DNA of 64,000 nt, from contig NZ_QEOL01000003.1 in the NCBI RefSeq assembly GCF_003096715.1, positions 62,001 to 126,000 on the forward strand. Direction: 5' to 3'. Below, one piece after another: positions 59,749 through 64,000 of the stretch (position 1 is its first letter; each line of letters begins with the position of its first letter). Both the position numbers and the translations under genes were made by a program. The notes beneath the pieces were generated by a model that made no database searches, was not told the origin of the DNA, and saw only the letters and a program-made list of their open reading frames with translations. Source of the DNA: Paraburkholderia silvatlantica. Lineage in GTDB: Bacteria; Pseudomonadota; Gammaproteobacteria; Burkholderiales; Burkholderiaceae.

Positions 59749-60792
59749 ATGTCAGATCCCGTCAACGTCCGGCGCCGTCGCCTGCTCGGCACCTCGCTTG
59801 CCGGCCTCACGCTCGCGGACTTCGCATTCGGCGGTTTCGCGCACGCGCAGTCGGCCGGCGGCACGCAAGGCAACACGCGCACGGGTAACGGCGCCTCGTT
59901 TGGCCCGCTCAAACAGATCGACGCGGGCCTGCTCAATGTGGGCTACGCCGAAGCGGGACCGAAAAACGGCCCGGTGGTGATCCTGCTGCACGGCTGGCCG
60001 TACGATATCCATAGCTATGTCGAGGTGGCGCCGATGCTGGCCGCGTCGGGCTATCGCGTGCTCGTGCCGTATCTGCGCGGCTACGGCAGCACGCGCATTC
60101 TCTCCGATGACACGCCGCGCAACGGCCAGCAGGCCGTCACGGCCGTGGATCTCGTCGCGTTCATGGACGCCCTGAAGATCGATCGGGCCATTCTGGGCGG
60201 CTACGACTGGGGCGCGCGCACGGCGAACATCGTTGCGGCGCTGTGGCCCGAGCGCGTGAAGGGGTTGGTCTCGGTAAGCGGCTATCTGATCGGCAGCCAG
60301 GAGGCGAACCGCAAGCCGCTGCCGCCGCAAGCCGAACTGCAGTGGTGGTACCAGTTCTATTTCGCGACCGAGCGCGGCGCACAGGGTTATGCCGAGAATC
60401 GCGATGCGTTCAACAAGCTGATCTGGCAACTCGCTTCGCCGAAGTGGAACTTCGACGACGCGACCTACGAGCGCAGCGCAGCGTCCTTCCAGAATCCGGA
60501 CCACGTGGCTGTCGTGATCTCCAACTACCGCTGGCGCCTCGGGCTCGTGCAGGGCGAAGCGAAGTACGACAGCCTCGAGCAGCAGCTCGCCGCCGCGCCG
60601 GCGATCACCGTGCCGACCATCACGCTCGAAGGCGACGCCAACGGCGCGCCGCATCCCGCGCCAGCCGCTTACGCGAAGAAGTTCACGGGCAAGTATCTGC
60701 ACCGCGATATCGATGGCGGCATTGGCCATAATCTCCCGCAGGAAGCGCCCAAGGAGTTCGCGCAGGCCGTCCTGCAAGTCACGCATCTGTGA
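59749..60792 (+). CDS. Tat-exported epoxide-hydrolase-like alpha/beta hydrolase
   Basis: A 347-residue protein with a twin-arginine leader ('VRRRRLLGTSLAGLTLADFAFGG', cut after 'AHA' near residue 34). The hydrolase domain shows 'VILLHGWPYDIHSYVEVAPML', 'VPYLRGYGSTRIL', the nucleophile elbow 'LGGYDWGARTA' with Asp, and 'DIDGGIGHNLPQEAP' with the catalytic histidine. Asp nucleophile and 'HGWP' favour an epoxide or halide hydrolase working in the periplasm. AAGGAG lies eight bases before the ATG at 59749. Its promoter holds a GATACA-type repeat. Confidence 0.9.
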   Translation: MSDPVNVRRRRLLGTSLAGLTLADFAFGGFAHAQSAGGTQGNTRTGNGASFGPLKQIDAGLLNVGYAEAGPKNGPVVILLHGWPYDIHSYVEVAPMLAASGYRVLVPYLRGYGSTRILSDDTPRNGQQAVTAVDLVAFMDALKIDRAILGGYDWGARTANIVAALWPERVKGLVSVSGYLIGSQEANRKPLPPQAELQWWYQFYFATERGAQGYAENRDAFNKLIWQLASPKWNFDDATYERSAASFQNPDHVAVVISNYRWRLGLVQGEAKYDSLEQQLAAAPAITVPTITLEGDANGAPHPAPAAYAKKFTGKYLHRDIDGGIGHNLPQEAPKEFAQAVLQVTHL

Positions 60793-60943
60793 GGGCGCGC
60801 GCTGCATTGCGCGCCACGCTTCGAAGGTGAAGGAACGCGACTACGTGATTGCGCGTTTCGTGCCTTGACACAATGCAGGGGTTCCGGATTCAGGACCGGT
60901 GACATAATCCCGCGAATGTCTTCAAACTGATCGGGAGAGCCCC

Positions 60944-61351
60944 ATGCGGCGGACATACCGTGGTAGTTGCCATTGCCAGTCGGTGAAGTTCGAAGCCCTG
61001 ATCGATTTCAGCACGGGCACGGGAAAATGCAACTGTAGCTACTGCGGAAAACTCCGCCTCTGGCTTGTCCAGGTTCAGCCCCAAGCCTTCGTCCTGCTCT
61101 GGGGCGAAGGCGATCTCACGCATTGCGAAGGGAACAACCCGCTAGCCCATCATCCATTCTGCAAACACTGCGGCGTGCACGTGTTCGACCGCGTCGATAT
61201 GCCGAACGCAACGGGCTACCCGTACGTTAACGTGAATATCATGTGCATCGACGACTTCGACCTGAACGAAGCGCTGGATGCACCGATCTCCTATGCCAAC
61301 GGTCTCGCGAATGACTGGGGCAATCCGCCTCGAGAAACGCGGCATCTCTGA
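60944..61351 (+). CDS. GFA-family zinc-cysteine protein (glutathione-dependent formaldehyde-activating type)
   Basis: A 135-residue protein with the GFA zinc sites: 'GSCHCQSVKFEA' at the start, 'CNCSYCGK' near residue 30 and 'FCKHCGVHVF' near 83; 'NVNIMCIDDFDL' is the conserved distal block. It is intact, unlike the remnant at 48057. The family is named for a formaldehyde-glutathione adduct enzyme, but that activity is not general. GGGAG precedes the ATG. Upstream, a 7-bp GGCGCGC hairpin (60794-60815) follows the hydrolase stop and may terminate it. Confidence 0.9.
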   Translation: MRRTYRGSCHCQSVKFEALIDFSTGTGKCNCSYCGKLRLWLVQVQPQAFVLLWGEGDLTHCEGNNPLAHHPFCKHCGVHVFDRVDMPNATGYPYVNVNIMCIDDFDLNEALDAPISYANGLANDWGNPPRETRHL

Positions 61352-61443
61352 GTGTCTCGGAACGCTCGTCTCGGCTCTTCACTCGCGGACTCGATGGGTA
61401 TGACCCCCGCCGCCCCGCATGCATGAGCGGCGGCGCCACCCGA

Positions 61444-62007
61444 TCATCCCTGCTTGCCCTGAATGCCCAGCAGATCGCGAACTTTCTGCTCGGTCTGCGC
61501 GTAGTCGCCCTCGCCGAAGTGGGTATAAACGAGCTTGCCGTTCTGGTCGATGAGATAAACGGCCGGCCAGTACTGATTGCCATAGGCGTTCCACGTCGCG
61601 TAACCGTTGTCCTGCGCGACAGGGTACGTAATGCCGTACTGCTTGATGGCCTTCTGCAGGTTGCCGGTGTCGCGCTCGAACGAATACTCGGGCGTGTGCA
61701 CGCCGACCACCACGAGACCCTTGTCGCGGTAGCGCGCGTCCAGCTCCTTGATGTGCGGGATAGTGTGCGCGCAATTGATGCAGTCGAAGGTCCAGAAGTC
61801 GACGAGCACGACCTTGCCGTGCAACTGCTTGAGGTCGAGCGGCGGGCTGTTGAGCCAGTTGTTGATGCCGGCGAAGTTGGGCGCCTGCGCGCCGGTTTGC
61901 AGCGCGGCCGAGCCGCCCGACGGCGCTTCGCCCGAAGCGTACGCGGCGAGCCCGGCGGTGGCGGCGAGGCCGATGGCAACAGCGGCAATCTTGAGACGAG
62001 AGATCAT
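61444..62007 (-). CDS. Exported thioredoxin-like protein (TlpA/DipZ-C type)
   Basis: A 187-residue periplasmic thioredoxin-fold protein. Signal peptide or anchor at residues 6-26 ('KIAAVAIGLAATAGLAAYAS'). The active site is Cys76-Ile-Asn-Cys79 in 'VDFWTFDCINCAHTIPHIK'. 'GVHTPEYSFERDTGNLQKAIKQYGITYPVAQD', 'NQYWPAVYLIDQNGKLVYTHFGEGDY' match the thioredoxin part of the DipZ protein encoded divergently. It probably receives electrons from that protein. AAGGAG precedes the ATG at 62007. The shared upstream region holds GATACA repeats on both strands. Confidence 0.93.
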   Translation of the reverse strand: MISRLKIAAVAIGLAATAGLAAYASGEAPSGGSAALQTGAQAPNFAGINNWLNSPPLDLKQLHGKVVLVDFWTFDCINCAHTIPHIKELDARYRDKGLVVVGVHTPEYSFERDTGNLQKAIKQYGITYPVAQDNGYATWNAYGNQYWPAVYLIDQNGKLVYTHFGEGDYAQTEQKVRDLLGIQGKQG

Positions 62008-62114
62008 GAGCGTTCTCCTTGTGTGGACGACGAGCGTATTGGAACGCCCCCACGTATCTGGCTCGTGTCGCGTTTGCGGCGCTGTTGCAACGTAGTGTGT
62101 CGCCGCCGGGGCGC

Positions 62115-62130
62115 GATACGTGGAGATACA
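62115..62130 (+). promoter_or_regulatory. GATACG-N4-GATACA direct repeat, thioredoxin/dipZ divergent region
   Basis: Units start at 62115 and 62125 on the plus strand, pointing to the dipZ-like gene. It is one of three such repeats in the 318-base divergent spacer, which otherwise shows no gene. Confidence 0.55.
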
Positions 62131-62187
62131 AATCGTCCACAGCGCGTGCCCAGCCTCGAGCGCGCCGCTGCACGCCGCGCGCGTGTT

Positions 62188-62203
62188 TGTATCCGTTTGT
62201 ATC
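62188..62203 (-). promoter_or_regulatory. GATACA-N4-GATACA direct repeat, minus orientation
   Basis: Two exact units (seen as TGTATC on the plus strand at 62188 and 62198) with the 10-base period, pointing to the thioredoxin gene whose ATG is 181 bases away. Confidence 0.55.
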
Positions 62204-62216
62204 CAGCCGCTTTCGC

Positions 62217-62232
62217 GATACAGGACGATGCA
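62217..62232 (+). promoter_or_regulatory. GATACA-N4-GATGCA direct repeat upstream of dipZ-like gene
   Basis: The second unit has one mismatch. It ends 93 bases before the dipZ-like ATG. A further single GATACA stands at 62260. Confidence 0.4.
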
Positions 62233-62325
62233 CGGCGAGCGCGTTCCAGACATTTCCCGGATACATGTCCGCGCTGAAATACGGCACATGGCAAGTCCGC
62301 CGACATTCGTCTGGAGACCGAACTC

Positions 62326-64000
62326 ATGTTACTCATCGTCATCGCATTCGTGGGCGGTGCGTTCACCGTCCTGAGCCCCTGCATCTTGCCGGTTGTGCCG
62401 TTCGTGTTCGCGCGTTCCGAAGAGCCTTTCCTGACTGGCCGGCTGCCCATGCTGCTCGGCCTCGCGCTCACGTTCGCGCTGCTCACGGGGTTCGGCGCCG
62501 CCGGCCTGAACGGCGCGGCGCAGTTGAGCGAGTACGGCCGCTGGATCGCGCTCGGGCTCTTCGCGCTGTTCGGCGCCGCGCTGCTCTTTCCCGCGCTCGC
62601 CGCGCGCCTGTCCACCCCGCTCACGGCGCTTGCCGACCGCTTCATGGCGCGCTCGCAGGACGACGGCGCGTCGCGCCGCATCGGCTCCGCCGTGCTGCTC
62701 GGCGCGGCCACGGGCCTGCTCTGGGCGCCGTGCGCCGGGCCGATCCTCGGCCTCATCATCACCGGCGCGGCGCGCCACGGCGTGACCTGGCAGACCTGGG
62801 CCGCGCTCGCGGCCTATGCCGTGGGCGCGGCCAGTTCGCTCGCGGTGGCGGCGGGACTCGGCCATCGCGCGATGGCCGCGCTCAAGCGCTCGCTCGGCGT
62901 GGGCGAGCATGTGCGGCGCGCGATGGGTGCGCTCGTGCTCCTCACGGTCGGCGCGATCGCGCTGGGCCTCGATACGCGCCTGCTTGCGCTGGTGCCGGGC
63001 GCGCCGACCAATGGCGTGGAGGCGCGCCTCGTCGACCTGCTTGCGAGTCCCGCTGCGGCACGGCAAGCGCCGGGCGCGGAGCGAGCGCGTCACGAGGAGG
63101 GGGAGGGCCAGGCACGTCCAGCGGGACAAGACGAACAAGCGGACGAACAAGCGGACGAACAAGCGGACGAACAAGCGGCCCACATCGTGCGCGTGTCGCT
63201 GCCGGCCGCGGCGCCCGCCGTCGATCTTCCGGTGGAAGGCCGCCTGCCGGCGCTCGACGGTGCGAACGCGTGGCTCAATTCCGCGCCGCTCACGCCCGAA
63301 GCGCTGCGCGGCAAGGTCGTGCTGGTCAACTTCTGGACCTATTCGTGCATCAACTGCTTGCGAACCCTGCCGTATCTGAAGACGTGGGCCGAGCGCTACC
63401 GTAACGACGGCCTCGTCGTGATCGGCGTGCACACGCCGGAATTCGGCTTCGAGCATGACACGGGCAACGTCAAGCGCGCGCTGGCCAACCTGGACATCCG
63501 TTATCCCGTCGCCGTGGACAGCGACTACCGCATCTGGAACGCCTTCGGCAACCAGTACTGGCCGGCGTTCTATCTGGTCGATGCCGAGGGCCGCGTGCGC
63601 TACCACCACTTCGGCGAAGGGGACTACGCGCAGGCCGGGCAGGCGATCCAGCAACTGCTGGCCGACAACGGCCGCGCCGCGCCCGCGGCCACGCCGGCAG
63701 CACCGCAGGCAAGCGGCGCGCTGGCCCCCGCGGATCCGCGCGATATCGGCTCGGGCGAAACGTATGTGGGGTATCGCGAGGCGCAGGGCAATGCAAATGC
63801 GGAGCGCGTGCAGGCCGATACAGCCGCGGCCTATACATTGCCGCGGCAGCTCGGCCTGAACCAGTGGGCGTTCGGCGGGCAGTGGAGCGTGGGCGCCGAG
63901 TCCGCGGTGGCACGCGCGCCGCTGGCGAGCATCGCCTATCGCTTCCATGCGCGCGACCTGCATCTGGTGCTCGCGCCTGCCGCCGACGGCAAGCCCGTGC
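62326..64000 (+). CDS. dipZ: DipZ-type thiol-disulfide transporter: CcdA-like membrane domain fused to thioredoxin, 3' end cut
   Basis: The gene runs off the window; 558 residues are visible. Residues 1-215 form a CcdA/DsbD-beta-like membrane domain, with one cysteine in 'FTVLSPCILPVVPF' (helix 1) and one in 'LLWAPCAGPILG' (helix 4), the pair that carries electrons across the membrane. A polar linker with four DEQA repeats follows (about 245-285). Residues 300-440 are a periplasmic thioredoxin with 'YSCINC' and 'NQYWPAFYLVD..GRVRYHHFGEGDY'. The beginning of a further C-terminal beta domain ('LNQWAFGGQWSVGAESAV') is visible, as in full-length DipZ. It delivers reductant to periplasmic proteins, probably including the neighbouring thioredoxin. 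Confidence 0.93.
   Translation, partial: MLLIVIAFVGGAFTVLSPCILPVVPFVFARSEEPFLTGRLPMLLGLALTFALLTGFGAAGLNGAAQLSEYGRWIALGLFALFGAALLFPALAARLSTPLTALADRFMARSQDDGASRRIGSAVLLGAATGLLWAPCAGPILGLIITGAARHGVTWQTWAALAAYAVGAASSLAVAAGLGHRAMAALKRSLGVGEHVRRAMGALVLLTVGAIALGLDTRLLALVPGAPTNGVEARLVDLLASPAAARQAPGAERARHEEGEGQARPAGQDEQADEQADEQADEQAAHIVRVSLPAAAPAVDLPVEGRLPALDGANAWLNSAPLTPEALRGKVVLVNFWTYSCINCLRTLPYLKTWAERYRNDGLVVIGVHTPEFGFEHDTGNVKRALANLDIRYPVAVDSDYRIWNAFGNQYWPAFYLVDAEGRVRYHHFGEGDYAQAGQAIQQLLADNGRAAPAATPAAPQASGALAPADPRDIGSGETYVGYREAQGNANAERVQADTAAAYTLPRQLGLNQWAFGGQWSVGAESAVARAPLASIAYRFHARDLHLVLAPAADGKPV
63130..63177 (+). repeat. Four tandem 12-base repeats inside the dipZ-like gene
   Basis: GACGAACAAGCG is repeated four times without a change, encoding (DEQA)4 in the linker between membrane and thioredoxin domains. 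Identical copies suggest recent slippage. Gain or loss keeps the frame and would only alter linker length. Confidence 0.9.

Noticed and set aside
63818..63842. GATACA and TATACA words inside the dipZ-like gene
   Set aside because: Spacing is not 10 bases and they lie within coding sequence.

Overview
The window is high-GC, gene-dense DNA, and its gene content is typical of a Burkholderiaceae genome (Burkholderia, Paraburkholderia, Caballeronia or a relative). Pointers to this are small exported DUF4148 proteins, a Burkholderia-type trimeric porin, a CcdA-thioredoxin fusion of the DipZ type, many divergent LysR/enzyme pairs and a 2-hydroxycarboxylate transporter with its own two-component system. 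I see no rRNA, tRNA, CRISPR array, insertion sequence, phage or conjugation gene. The region reads as accessory metabolism and stress response on a chromosome or chromid. The assignment comes from reading protein motifs; no database search was run.

Layout. 1-9.2 kb: SLC13 permease (5' end cut), membrane-anchored hydrolase, HtrA-like protease, AI-2E transporter, exported amidohydrolase, zinc-ribbon/TPR-like protein. 9.2-15.1 kb: nitrilase/LysR divergent pair, Rieske oxygenase, tartrate dehydrogenase with DUF1801 gene, and a divergent LysR gene. 15.2-19.7 kb: PaiB-like protein and a sugar-acid operon (SMP-30 lactonase, UxaA/GarD-type dehydratase, Ldh-family dehydrogenase). 20.2-26.6 kb: LysR gene, operon of two MFS transporters plus nitronate monooxygenase, RidA-family gene divergent from another LysR gene. 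26.7-32.6 kb: exported beta-propeller-like protein, small secreted-repeat protein, persulfide dioxygenase-rhodanese fusion, AraC regulator, TPR membrane protein and a frameshifted remnant.

32.7-42.7 kb is a signalling and uptake block. An orphan ABC substrate-binding protein is followed by a TctDE-like two-component system and a porin. Next come a 2HCT carboxylate transporter and a DctB/DctD-like pair. The transporter has a near-consensus sigma-54 promoter and a 12-bp-arm inverted repeat placed as an upstream activator site. 42.7-46.1 kb: exported unknown protein, large glycosidase-like lipoprotein and a long AT-rich leader ending in an aldo/keto reductase remnant. 46.2-50.8 kb: a histidine kinase and an OmpR-type regulator separated by a cupin gene and gene debris, then an epoxide-hydrolase-like protein and its TetR repressor, which share a 20-bp operator. 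50.8-56.4 kb: EF-G-like GTPase, slipin/NfeD operon, degraded sulfatase.

56.4-64 kb is a thiol/peroxide-stress cluster: two DUF4148 proteins, Ohr peroxidase, Tat-exported alpha/beta hydrolase, D-lactate dehydrogenase, GFA-family protein, an exported thioredoxin and a DipZ-type electron transporter running off the window. The most interesting signal is a direct repeat of the form GATACA-N4-GATACA (10-bp period). It lies upstream of the histidine kinase at 46.2 kb and again in the gene-free stretches of this stress cluster, which suggests one local regulon for an OmpR-family regulator.
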